Source: CAUZEO01 sp963578625
GTDB lineage: Bacteria > Verrucomicrobiota > Kiritimatiellia > SLOV01
Reading direction: 5' to 3'
Assembly (NCBI GenBank): GCA_963578625.1
Contig: CAUZEO010000086.1
Span: forward strand, 1-15,742
Length of the DNA: 15,742 nt
This document shows positions 6,693-13,881 of this stretch, in pieces. Position 1 is the first letter of the stretch. Every line of letters begins with the position of its first letter. The position numbers and the translations under genes are program-made. The notes under the pieces were generated by a model. It searched no databases. It saw only the letters and a program-made list of their open reading frames with translations, and was not told the origin of the DNA.

Positions 6693-6859
6693 ATCACGCT
6701 GGACGTTCGGCGAGATGACGATCCCAACTAAAACGAGAACCTTGTCATGAACCACATCGAAGTAGTTCGCGACAAAGTTCTCGGAATCAGTTAGGATGGA
6801 GGTAGTTGGCGGCAAGGTTCGCGGTGTGGAGGCAGAAGGGTCAAGGCAGAGCAGGCGAC

Positions 6860-7801
6860 ATGATCGGCATCGGGCACATCGGTCTCGGCGGGATGGGGCG
6901 ACTCCGGCTGGACAAGTTTCGAACGAGAAGTGACCTGAAAAGCGTCATCGCATGGTCGCGTTCGGCCGAACGACTTACCGAATACGAGGATGGAGAAGCC
7001 ACCACCGACTGGCAAAAGGTGGTGGATCATCCCCAGGTCGATGCGGTGTGCGTGGCCACGCCGACCGTGACTCACGTCGAGTTCGCAGCCACCGCATTGG
7101 AGGCCGGAAAACATGTCCTGGTCGAGGGTCCGGCTGTGAACCGAGTGGACGATTTTGATCGGCTGACCGAAATGGCACAACGGAACAAACGAATCTTCTA
7201 CTGCGGCAGCGACTACCGGTTTATGGAACCCTGCCAGGCGGCAAGTCTGGCAGCCGGCGGCATCGGCAACATCCTCCGAGCGCAGATGGACAGTTCGTGG
7301 TGTCCTGCCGAAGGGACCTGGTACTACGACCGGTCTGTCTCCGGAGGCATTTTCCCCTGTGCGCATATCTTTCCATTCACCTTTCTTCAGCATGCCGGCA
7401 TTCCGCAATGGGTTGACGCTTCACTCAGCGACGATGGCCGGTACGGTGTCGCTCAGATCCATTACGAGACCGGCGCGATCGGCATTGCCACCGGCGGATT
7501 CCGGCGCCAGGCCACGAACGAAGTCTTCATGATCGGAACCGAAGGCATCATGCGACGAGAGCCTGACGGTTGCTATGTGATCGAGCGGGAAAGCGGGATC
7601 GAAGCTCTCCCGGTTCGGGAGGTCGATTCGGTGTTGGAGGATAACGCGGCCTTTGTTCGGTGCCTGCTTGGGGAAGAAGACTGGGAAACACATCTGCCCC
7701 GCGAACGAACCGCTCACGCTCTGGCCGCCGCCGCCCAGGAATCGGCGGAAGGCAACAAGAGAGTGATGGTAATGACCACTATTCCCCGGGTGCATTCTTG
7801 A
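6860..7801 (+). CDS. Gfo/Idh/MocA-family protein with altered catalytic motifs (EGP instead of EKP)
   Basis: This 313-residue protein starts at ATG 6860; the frame is open further upstream to 6806, but the Rossmann strand MIGIGHIGLGGMG begins here. The nucleotide loop GLGGMG (8-13) is intact. At the conserved EKP site the codons read GAG GGT CCG, giving VEGPAVN with Gly90 in place of the catalytic/cofactor lysine. The second-domain signature SGGIFPCAHIFPFTF (161-175) keeps a His (169) but lacks the following Asp. Length is slightly below the usual 330-380. Otherwise the fold signature is clear and there is no frameshift. Known family members need this lysine for hydride transfer, so the protein may be a non-catalytic sugar- or cofactor-binding relative or a specialised enzyme. 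A broken BNR gene follows 56 bases later on the same strand. Its ribosome site is weak (AGAGCAGG). Confidence 0.82.
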   Translation: MIGIGHIGLGGMGRLRLDKFRTRSDLKSVIAWSRSAERLTEYEDGEATTDWQKVVDHPQVDAVCVATPTVTHVEFAATALEAGKHVLVEGPAVNRVDDFDRLTEMAQRNKRIFYCGSDYRFMEPCQAASLAAGGIGNILRAQMDSSWCPAEGTWYYDRSVSGGIFPCAHIFPFTFLQHAGIPQWVDASLSDDGRYGVAQIHYETGAIGIATGGFRRQATNEVFMIGTEGIMRREPDGCYVIERESGIEALPVREVDSVLEDNAAFVRCLLGEEDWETHLPRERTAHALAAAAQESAEGNKRVMVMTTIPRVHS

Positions 7802-7857
7802 TTCGGTTCGCATCCGCGACAATCCTCGCCATAATCTCAATAGAAGCGAGGTGTTTC

Positions 7858-8043
7858 ATGCGTGTCATCGATTCCGGAATCATACATCCCGTCGGCCCTG
7901 CCGAGTCCCTGAAAGCGCGGACATGCCCATCCGTCATCCCCCTGTCTGACGGGACCCTGCTTGCCGTCTGTAAGGCCGGATCGACGAAAGACAGCGACGA
8001 CGGAACGATCCTGGTGTTTCGCTCATCCGACAACGGGGCAACG
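7858..8043 (+). pseudogene. Sialidase/BNR-repeat protein, N-terminal fragment
   Basis: From ATG 7858, with GAGG about 7 bases upstream, the frame reads MRVIDSGIIHPVGPAESLKA, then RTCPSVIPLSDGTLLAV and TILVFRSSDNGAT. This is a typical opening of BNR/exo-alpha-sialidase-like beta-propellers: a P-S-V-x-x-L-x-D-G-x-L-L first strand, then a SSDNGATW Asp-box. The Asp-box is cut before its Trp, and after GGGCAACG (8036-8043) the sequence continues in another frame as a different protein. About 60 of an expected 350 or more residues remain. It cannot be functional as a propeller. The ribosome site and start look normal, so a short fusion peptide could still be made. Confidence 0.65.
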
Positions 8044-8354
8044 GAGCGCTTTCCTACTTCTATCCGCCCCGCCGGGAAGGCTCCTCCCCGGAGCCGGACT
8101 TCACCATCGTCCCCTCCCTGCGCATCGAGACATTCCGAGAAAGCGTGGATGACTATGAATACGCCCGAATCCTGGAAGACCTTGTTACTGTGGCCGACGC
8201 GAAAGGCGTGAATACGGCGGAGGCGAAATCCGCGCTCCGCGAAATCTCCCGCTTCTTCCCCAGCATGGTGCACTGGTCGCAAAACGACGCCTGGTTTCTC
8301 GCGTTGCGGGAACGGATTGCGCGGGCCATTGAGCGGCTTCGGCGTTCGGAGTAG
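8036..8354 (+). pseudogene. DUF4091-like glycoside hydrolase, C-terminal fragment
   Basis: In the frame of 8040 the sequence reads GNGALSYFYPPRREG, FTIVPSLRIETFRESVDDYEY and ARILEDL through to a TAG at 8352-8354. The pattern G-x-L-x-Y-P-P-R, then P-S-L-R-x-E, then R-x-x-x-x-D-Y-E-Y is what I know from the C-terminal part of DUF4091 domain proteins, where a (beta/alpha)8 hydrolase ends in this helical tail. About 100 residues remain with no start of their own; an ATG at 8145 would give only 69. It directly continues the BNR fragment in a shifted frame, sharing about 8 bases at the joint, so this looks like a deletion or recombination scar between two carbohydrate genes. The family call is moderate. 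Confidence 0.55.
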
Positions 8355-8380
8355 GGCGGCCTCCGGTCGCGGTTTTCGGT

Positions 8381-8402
8381 TGTCGGCGGATCTGAATCTC
8401 AA
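8381..8402. repeat. 22-base imperfect direct repeat, left copy flanking the beta-helix gene
   Basis: The copies at 8381-8402 and 9953-9974 share TGTCG, then G or A, then CGGATCTGAATC, then T or C, then CAA: 20 of 22 positions. They sit just before and just after the beta-helix gene, in the same orientation, 1572 bases apart. Confidence 0.6.
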
Positions 8403-8442
8403 ATCTGGACTGGTTCGGCGGTTCATGGGACAACCTTCAAAC

Positions 8443-9942
8443 ATGAGCGGGAAGCAGGTACGGGCTACAAGATGGGCGGCCGTGTTCGCGGTGGCATGGT
8501 CGATCAGGGCGTCGGCCGCGGACTATCACGTGGACGGGGTCGACGGCCGGGACGGCGCCACCGGCGCCGCCGGCGATCCGTTGCGTCAGATCGCATCGCT
8601 GGCGGGCAGGCTCCAGGGCGGCGATACCGTGTACCTGGCGTCGGGCACTTACGATCAGCCCGTGCGCCTGACCGGCCGCGGCACCGCGGATGCACCGATC
8701 CTCATTCGCAACGCCGAAGGCCACGACCCGGTCATCCATGACACCACCTGGGAGCTTGCCGGGGCCGCCCACGTCGTCGTCGAGGGCCTGACCTTCCGGC
8801 GCTGTCCGTCGCCCGCGTTCGTGTTCGGCGAAAAGACCTGTGACAGCGTGCTGCGCCGATGCCGGCTGTTGGAGTGCCCGCCGCCCGCCGCCTCGAATCT
8901 GACCGAGCGCACGGCGTGGCTGCGAGCCATCTCCGCGCCCGGGCCCAACGCCCATCGCAATCGCATCGAGGACTGCGAGATCCGGCGCCCCTACGGTGGG
9001 TACTACGCCGTCAACGAGGGCCTGAACATCCACGAGGCCAATCATCACTGGATCGTACGCGGCAACCGCTTCAGCGGGTACATGTACGGCCTGCAGCTCG
9101 GCGTCGGGGCCCAGGGCGATCCACCCGCCTACATCACCATCGAGAGCAACGAGTTCTCCGAGTGCAATCATGCCGTGCATGTCAAGACGAGCGACAACAT
9201 CGTGCGCGGCAACCACGTCCACGACATGCGGCAGGGCTACCGCGGGTACGGCACGGGCATCTATCTGCGCGGCGGGTCCCGCACCGTCGTCGAGAACAAC
9301 CGCATCGAACGGGCCGAGTGGGCCGGCGTACGCATCAACGGCACCGACCACCTGGTACGCAACAACGTGATCATCCACACGGCGGTCGGCGTATGGCTCT
9401 CTTCCCATTCCTACGGCGGGGCGGGCCCCGGCAACTGGATCGTGCACAATACCATTGCCGGGTCCGTCGTCCCGATCTGGCTGGAAGGCGCCGCCAACGC
9501 TCACGTGTTCAACAACATCCTCGCCGCCGGCGCGCGGCGCGGCGCGGGCATCTACGTGGACGGTCGCGGCATGACCAATCCCGCGGCGGACTGGAACCCG
9601 GCCATGTACAAACGCATGGCCGGCGACCAGCCGGCTTCCGCCCGGTTAGTGGGCGCCGATTACAACCTGTTCTTCAACGCCACGCCGCCCAGTTTCGAAT
9701 GGCTGTTTGAAGAATATCCCAAGTGGCACCGCCACTACCGCACGTACGGCGGGCAAAACCTCGAAGCCGACCCGCACTTTGTCGACCGGGAGGGCGGGGA
9801 CTTCCGCCTGCGGCCCTACAGCCCCGCCCGCGCCGCCGGGCGGCCCCTGCCCAACTGCCCCGCCGACCTTGCCGGCATCGCGCGCCCCCCCTTCAGCCCG
9901 GACCTCGGCGCCTACCAGGGGGGAGTCGGGGCCACTCCTTGA
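8443..9942 (+). CDS. Secreted right-handed parallel beta-helix protein
   Basis: This 499-residue protein starts at ATG 8443; ATG 8425 is in frame and adds six residues, and neither has a good ribosome site. Residues 1-26 look like a signal peptide: basic start (KQVRATR), hydrophobic WAAVFAVAWSI, cleavage near ASA/AD. The mature N-terminus DYHVDGVDGRDGATG and LQGGDTVYLASGTYDQPVRL match the opening of pectate-lyase-like/DUF1565 right-handed beta-helix proteins. Repeated N-rich coils follow (for example DNIVRGNHVHDM, RTVVENNRIERAEWAGVRIN, HLVRNNVIIHTAVG). The ending DYNLFFNA, LEADPHFVD, GDFRLRPYSPA and DLGAYQ is usual for this group. It probably binds or cleaves an acidic polysaccharide outside the cytoplasm; catalytic residues cannot be assigned. 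Codon use is clearly GC-richer than in neighbouring genes, and it lies between 22-base repeats, suggesting recent acquisition. A 355-residue antisense ORF is a shadow. Confidence 0.88.
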   Translation: MSGKQVRATRWAAVFAVAWSIRASAADYHVDGVDGRDGATGAAGDPLRQIASLAGRLQGGDTVYLASGTYDQPVRLTGRGTADAPILIRNAEGHDPVIHDTTWELAGAAHVVVEGLTFRRCPSPAFVFGEKTCDSVLRRCRLLECPPPAASNLTERTAWLRAISAPGPNAHRNRIEDCEIRRPYGGYYAVNEGLNIHEANHHWIVRGNRFSGYMYGLQLGVGAQGDPPAYITIESNEFSECNHAVHVKTSDNIVRGNHVHDMRQGYRGYGTGIYLRGGSRTVVENNRIERAEWAGVRINGTDHLVRNNVIIHTAVGVWLSSHSYGGAGPGNWIVHNTIAGSVVPIWLEGAANAHVFNNILAAGARRGAGIYVDGRGMTNPAADWNPAMYKRMAGDQPASARLVGADYNLFFNATPPSFEWLFEEYPKWHRHYRTYGGQNLEADPHFVDREGGDFRLRPYSPARAAGRPLPNCPADLAGIARPPFSPDLGAYQGGVGATP

Positions 9943-9952
9943 AATATGACCT

Positions 9953-9974
9953 TGTCGACGGATCTGAATCCCAA
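9953..9974. repeat. 22-base imperfect direct repeat, right copy
   Basis: Partner of the copy at 8381-8402, with two mismatches. Its last part also forms the left arm of the inverted repeat at 9962-10017. Confidence 0.6.
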
Positions 9975-10017
9975 TCGCAATTACCATCCAGGTCGATTAA
10001 GATTGCGGGATTCAGAT
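9962..10017. repeat. Long imperfect inverted repeat downstream of the beta-helix gene
   Basis: ATCTGAATCCC (9962-9972) pairs perfectly with GGGATTCAGAT (10007-10017), and GCAAT (9977-9981) with ATTGC (10002-10006), leaving a four-base bulge (AATC) and a 20-base loop. A further GAGATTCGGATTGGAG follows as a diverged echo. There is no T-run, so it is a transcript-stabilising hairpin or a repeat element rather than a classical terminator. Confidence 0.6.
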
Positions 10018-10063
10018 TGAGATTCGGATTGGAGAAATCAGGGTTCTCGCAGGCAAGTTCGAT

Positions 10064-11377
10064 ATGAACAAGAAAAGGCACAATGAGGTCGCGGACATCA
10101 TGGACGCGCTCTTTGCGTTGGATTCCCGGGCGCGATGTGTCTTTGCGCCGGATGCCGCGGACGATGCCGCGGCGGATCTGCTCGAACTCGCCGGCGACCT
10201 CCTCGCCGCCTACGAAACGCCGACCGGGGACATCTATTGTCGCGCGTCGCACCCCATCAGGTTGGGCGCCGCCCGCGGAGGTAACCGCAGGCTATCCCCG
10301 ACGAAACGGCGAACGGTGGGAACGGCCCAGGTTGATCGTGGGGCCCGACGGCGTGGCGTGGCTTTTCTACCTCGGTCAGGAGCGGCGCATGGTATTTGCG
10401 CATCGGGATCTGGGCGGCGCATGGGGGCCGCGGTTTGATGTGCCGGGAATCCATTATGCGGAACCGTTCAATGACGGCTCCGTCTACGAAGAACGGGCGC
10501 CCCTGGCATCCTATGACGTGGCGGTGGATCCAAGCCGGAGCGCGCTGCGCGTCGCGCTGGAGAGTCTCGACGCCTTCTGGACTTTCCCGCCCCCCCAGAC
10601 CTGGCCCCCCGATACTTTCGCTTCCCCGGGTAATGATCCAGACCTCACACCGGGCAACAACGAGAACTTTCCGCTTCACGCGACACACGAACTTCCTCTC
10701 GGCGCCCCCCGCGCACGTCCGGGCGCATCGGTACTTTTCGTGGACGACCTGGAAGTGGCCGAGGTCGAGGGACTTTCCTGGTCTCCGGAAGCCGCCGAGA
10801 AGCACGAAGACAATCCCATCCTCCTCGCCGGAGAAAACGCCTGGGACAGTATGTCCATCAATTGCTGCGGCGCCACGGTGCTTCACTACGACGACGCACT
10901 CCACTGGTGGTACACCGCGTTCGAGTACCCGGGAACAACTGCCCCGGGGATGGCGAGACACCGGAGATGGCGAAGTGGGACGAACCCGGCAAGCAGATCA
11001 TCCACGGAGGCCTGGCCCGGATCGGGCTCGGTCGCTATGCGGGGTTCCAAGTGGATTCCAACACGGAAGCCGCGACGCTCACCACCGTCCCCATCGCGCC
11101 CACCAATGGGCCCACGCTCCCGCCCCTTGCGGTAAACGCCCGGGTCCATACAGGCGGCAACGTAACCGCGGCCCTGCTGGATGCGGAAACCCTGGCTCCC
11201 TTGCCCGGATGCGCCGCCGGAGACTGCCTGCCCATGGACACCGACGCCGTCGCCGGCCCCATTCGATGGGAAAACCGTCTCGACGCCGCGATGCCCGACC
11301 AACCTTTTCGTATCCGGTTCTACGTGACCGGGGCCCACTCCAAACTGTTCGGCTTCTCCTGGGAGAGTAGCGGGTGA
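10064..11377 (+). pseudogene. BNR/GH32-like beta-propeller protein, frameshifted and probably internally deleted
   Basis: Three frames read in order. From ATG 10064: MNKKRHNEVADIMDALFALD and on to about 10255. Then from about 10260: WAPPAEVTAGYPRRNGERWE, RPRLIVGPDGVAWLFYLG (a BNR-like blade) and VLFVDDLEVAEVEGLSWS (a common opening of GH32-like five-bladed proteins). Then from about 10940: DGETPEMAKWDEPGKQ, GLARIGLGRYAGFQVD and PIRWENRLD through to a TGA at 11375-11377, which resembles the usual C-terminal beta-sandwich. The first break needs +1 (or -2) near 10250-10260. The second needs one missing base in the CCCCGGGG run near 10935-10943. The central propeller blades normally found between HWWYTAFEYPG and the GLARIG segment seem missing, so the gene is probably shortened as well. 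No signal peptide is seen. It converges with the next gene, 19 bases apart. Confidence 0.6.
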
Positions 11378-11396
11378 GGTGAACAACGGATCTTCT

Positions 11397-12356
11397 TCAC
11401 TCGATCGTCTCCCGAATTACGGACAACGCAATCTCCACACTTCGCAATCCATCGAAGGCCGAGCAGGTCAAATCACGCTTTCCATCGATCGTCTCAAAAT
11501 ACACTTCTATCTCCTCGGCAAAGCCATTGCTCGGAATTGTTTCCAGGCATTGCCACTCCCCATCGGCCGGTTGGAACTTCAGTGCCGCGGGTTTTTCGTA
11601 ATCGTACAACAGCCGCCCCTTCGTCCCCATCACTTCAATGGTGCATTTAGCGACCCCTGCATGCCAGGACGCCAGGGCGGTACCCAGGACGCCGGATAAA
11701 GATTTCATGGTCAGGATCGATGCGTCCTCGACATCCGTGTCGTCAAAATGCCGGTGCCACACGCAGTGCTGATCAATGACATCGCCAAAGAGATATCGAA
11801 ACAGATCGATGGAGTGAATACTGGTATCCATCAACGTGCCGCCGCCCGCGACGGATCGCTTGCTGAACCACGTTTTGTCCATCCCGAAGGCGGGAGCGCA
11901 AAAGGTGTTGTCAAACCAGATGATGTTGCCAATGTCCCCTGAATCGATCCTGGACTTCAACTCATTGATCGCGGGAAGAAATCGATGGCGAAAACCGACC
12001 ATCAGAGGGGCCTCGCTTGCGGCAGCAATCTCGCACAGGCGTTTTCCGGATTCGATGGAGTGAGCCAATGGCTTTTCACACAACACTGGCATATTCTTTC
12101 GCAATGCCCGCGTAGCGGCCTCTTCATGCGCCACGGGCGGCGTACAGATACTGATCGCCTCGAGCCCCGGATGATTCAGAAAATCTTCCAGGTCAGAATA
12201 GAGGGCGGCATTTAGCGATTTTTGCTTTTTCAGGGCTTCTGCGCCGGCCGCGTTCACATCGTGAAGAGCAACAATCTCGGCATGGTTTGCACGATATCCG
12301 TCCACATGAGCCCTGGCGATTCCGCCACACCCGATGATACCGACTTGTTTCGTCAT
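11397..12356 (-). CDS. Gfo/Idh/MocA-family NAD(P)-dependent oxidoreductase
   Basis: This intact 319-residue cytosolic protein starts at ATG 12356-12354; the frame is open to 12494, but family similarity begins with MTKQVGIIGCGGIARAH. GCGGIA (9-14) is the dinucleotide loop. CEKPLA (93-98) carries Lys95, and AGGGTLMDTSIHSIDLFRYL (170-189) is the classic GGGxxxDxGxHxxD substrate and catalytic motif, with His181 and Asp184 present. It is the most standard family member in the window, close to myo-inositol 2-dehydrogenase-like and glucose-6-phosphate 3-dehydrogenase-like proteins; the exact substrate is unknown. Only a weak GAG lies upstream as ribosome site. It stands alone on the minus strand, convergent with the broken BNR gene and divergent from the aldo/keto reductase, about 570 bases from the latter's start. 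Confidence 0.92.
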   Translation of the reverse strand: MTKQVGIIGCGGIARAHVDGYRANHAEIVALHDVNAAGAEALKKQKSLNAALYSDLEDFLNHPGLEAISICTPPVAHEEAATRALRKNMPVLCEKPLAHSIESGKRLCEIAAASEAPLMVGFRHRFLPAINELKSRIDSGDIGNIIWFDNTFCAPAFGMDKTWFSKRSVAGGGTLMDTSIHSIDLFRYLFGDVIDQHCVWHRHFDDTDVEDASILTMKSLSGVLGTALASWHAGVAKCTIEVMGTKGRLLYDYEKPAALKFQPADGEWQCLETIPSNGFAEEIEVYFETIDGKRDLTCSAFDGLRSVEIALSVIRETIE

Positions 12357-12923
12357 ATTTCTATTTCTCGACCAAGGAGCTTTATGAGCCGCCCGACATT
12401 TTATAGACGTGGTGCTCGCCACGACCCGGATCCGGCCGGGGAGGTCGTCGGGATCCTCCGGCGCCTTCATCAAGAATCGCAAACCAGCGTGCATGAGGCA
12501 ACGGCCTTGTGACCGGCTACATGGCGATCCACTGGGGTTGCGTCCCGGTGCTCCTCCTGTTCGGTCGAGTCCTGATTTAAAGTTGTCACATTGTTGGGTT
12601 GTGTGATTGTTGTTTCATCGCTGCTCTCCCCGAACGTGGAAATTCGAAATTGAGTATTCGGCATTGGTGCTTCTTGATCATGATCCATATTTGCACGCCA
12701 TTTATGGACTAAAGTCAACGATGCACGGCAGGCGGCTACAGCTTGATTCACAACATTCCTATTACTAGACGGTTATATTAATTTTGTGGTTGTATCATGA
12801 AACAATACATCAGAATGTGGGGCAAAACGGTTTGGGCGGCGCCACCTACGACATGCCGCTGGGACTGGTGTGGAAGTTGTGCAACGACGTCTCGAAACTG
12901 GTTTCCGCTCCAATTTATCCATA
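12357..12923. other. Gene-poor divergent intergenic region
   Basis: About 570 bases lie between the divergent Gfo/Idh and aldo/keto reductase genes. It contains a perfect palindrome CCGGATCCGG (12426-12435) followed by a related GGATCCTCCGG (12451-12461). It also holds a minus-strand ORF (12470-12751) whose product MPNTQFRISTF and following has no domain I know and looks like translated repeat DNA. In the plus frame of 12841 a short reading (GGATYDMPLGLVWKLCNDVS, ending TAA 12921-12923) may be a gene scrap. The segment 12580-12800 is clearly AT-richer than the flanks. No convincing promoter or RNA gene was found. Confidence 0.45.
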
Positions 12924-13880
12924 ATGGAATATCGTTCAATTGATGGCCTTTCGAAGCCGGTGTCGCGTCTCATTCAAGGGACGATGCTGCTGAATACCAG
13001 GGATCCGGATGCCGCGTTTGCTTTGCTCGACGCCGCGATGGAATCCGGTTGTACCACGCTGGATACCGGACACGTTTATGGTGGCGGCGAATCCGAACGC
13101 ATTCTCGGCAAGTGGATGAAGTCCCGCGGAAACCGGGACCAAGTTGTGCTCATCAGCAAAAGTGCACACCACAATGTCGATCGCAGGCGGGTCACTCCTT
13201 TTGACATTTCAGCGGACATTCACGATTCCCTGGCCCGTCTGCGCACAGACTACATTGACCTCCACCTGCTCCACCGCGACGATCCAGCCGTGCCCGTGGG
13301 CCCGATCGTCGAGGCGCTCAACGAACATCTTGCGGCCGGCCGCATCCGTACGTTGGGCGGATCCAACTGGCGGTCCGAGAGAATCCAGGAGGCGAACGCC
13401 TACGCCCAAGCGCATGATCTCACGCCCTTCGTTTCCAGCAGCCCGCACTATAGCCTGGCGGAAGAGTTCGACGTGCCCTGGGAAGACGGCGTCAGCATTA
13501 CGGGCCCGAAAAACCAAGAATCGAGAAACTGGTATCTGCAGACCCAAATGCCGGTGCTGGCCTGGTCCAGCCTGTCCGGCGGTTTCTTTTCCGGCCGGAT
13601 AGATCGCGAGAATCATGCGGATCTCATGGAACCCAACGTCCGCGCCTTTTGCCACGAACCAAATTTTTTGCGGTTGGACCGGGTCGTGGAACTGGCGGCG
13701 CAAAAGAGCATCTCCGTACCGCAACTCGCCCTGGCATGGGTGCTGCACCAGCCACTAAACGTTTTTCCGATCGTCGGCGGCGCGACTCCTGAAGAACAGC
13801 AAGCGAATCTCGAGGCGCTCAAGATCGAATTGACGCGCGAGGAATCGGATTGGCTCGACTTGAAATCGGACCGCAGGTGA
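12924..13880 (+). CDS. Aldo/keto reductase
   Basis: This intact 318-residue cytosolic protein starts at ATG 12924; a GTG at 12870 is in frame, but the conserved N-terminus MEYRSIDGLSKPVSRLIQGT begins here. Neither start has a clear Shine-Dalgarno. The AKR catalytic tetrad is visible: Asp47 in TTLDTGHVYGGGESE, Tyr52, Lys79 in VLISKS and His117 in HLLHRDD. GGSNWRSERI (145-154) and IVGGATPEEQQANLEAL near the end are the usual NADPH-binding stretches. Such enzymes reduce sugar aldehydes or ketones, or oxidise sugar alcohols, with NADP(H). The insert around NQESRNWYLQTQ is usual for the AKR12/13-like groups. One base separates its stop from HyuA, so the two are co-expressed. Substrate is unknown; a sugar or a product of the HyuA reaction is plausible. 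Confidence 0.9.
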   Translation: MEYRSIDGLSKPVSRLIQGTMLLNTRDPDAAFALLDAAMESGCTTLDTGHVYGGGESERILGKWMKSRGNRDQVVLISKSAHHNVDRRRVTPFDISADIHDSLARLRTDYIDLHLLHRDDPAVPVGPIVEALNEHLAAGRIRTLGGSNWRSERIQEANAYAQAHDLTPFVSSSPHYSLAEEFDVPWEDGVSITGPKNQESRNWYLQTQMPVLAWSSLSGGFFSGRIDRENHADLMEPNVRAFCHEPNFLRLDRVVELAAQKSISVPQLALAWVLHQPLNVFPIVGGATPEEQQANLEALKIELTREESDWLDLKSDRR

Positions 13881-13881
13881 T

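Larger units (their letters stand above)
6555..6827. repeat. Block of diverged direct repeats, each unit carrying a hairpin
   Basis: Unit 1 (6555-6616) and unit 2 (6647-6709) align over about 62 bases at roughly 70% identity by eye, offset about 92 bases. Both contain TTTTCGC-AAG-AAGCGAAAA palindromes and end in CGTTCG. A more diverged third copy shares CATCGAAG at 6755-6762 with unit 2. Two 27-base stretches at 6761-6787 and 6801-6827 match at about 20 positions (GTAGTT, GCG, CAA, GTTC, CGG). Minus-strand ORFs through this block (6393-6815, 6409-6678) show matching internal repeats and no known domain, so I treat it as non-coding. It fills the gap between the broken vapC and the next gene. 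Confidence 0.6.

Noticed and set aside
6393..6815. 140-residue minus-strand ORF over the repeat block
   Set aside because: Its internal repeats (SENFVANYF, CENLFDAF, GEKFWML) simply translate the DNA repeats, and it overlaps the vapC frame.
8437..9504. 355-residue minus-strand ORF
   Set aside because: Exact antisense of the beta-helix gene, with valine/alanine/glycine-rich low-complexity translation, as expected from a GC-rich coding strand.
12470..12751. 93-residue minus-strand ORF in the gap
   Set aside because: No recognisable domain, no ribosome site, polar and repetitive composition; looks like translated intergenic DNA.
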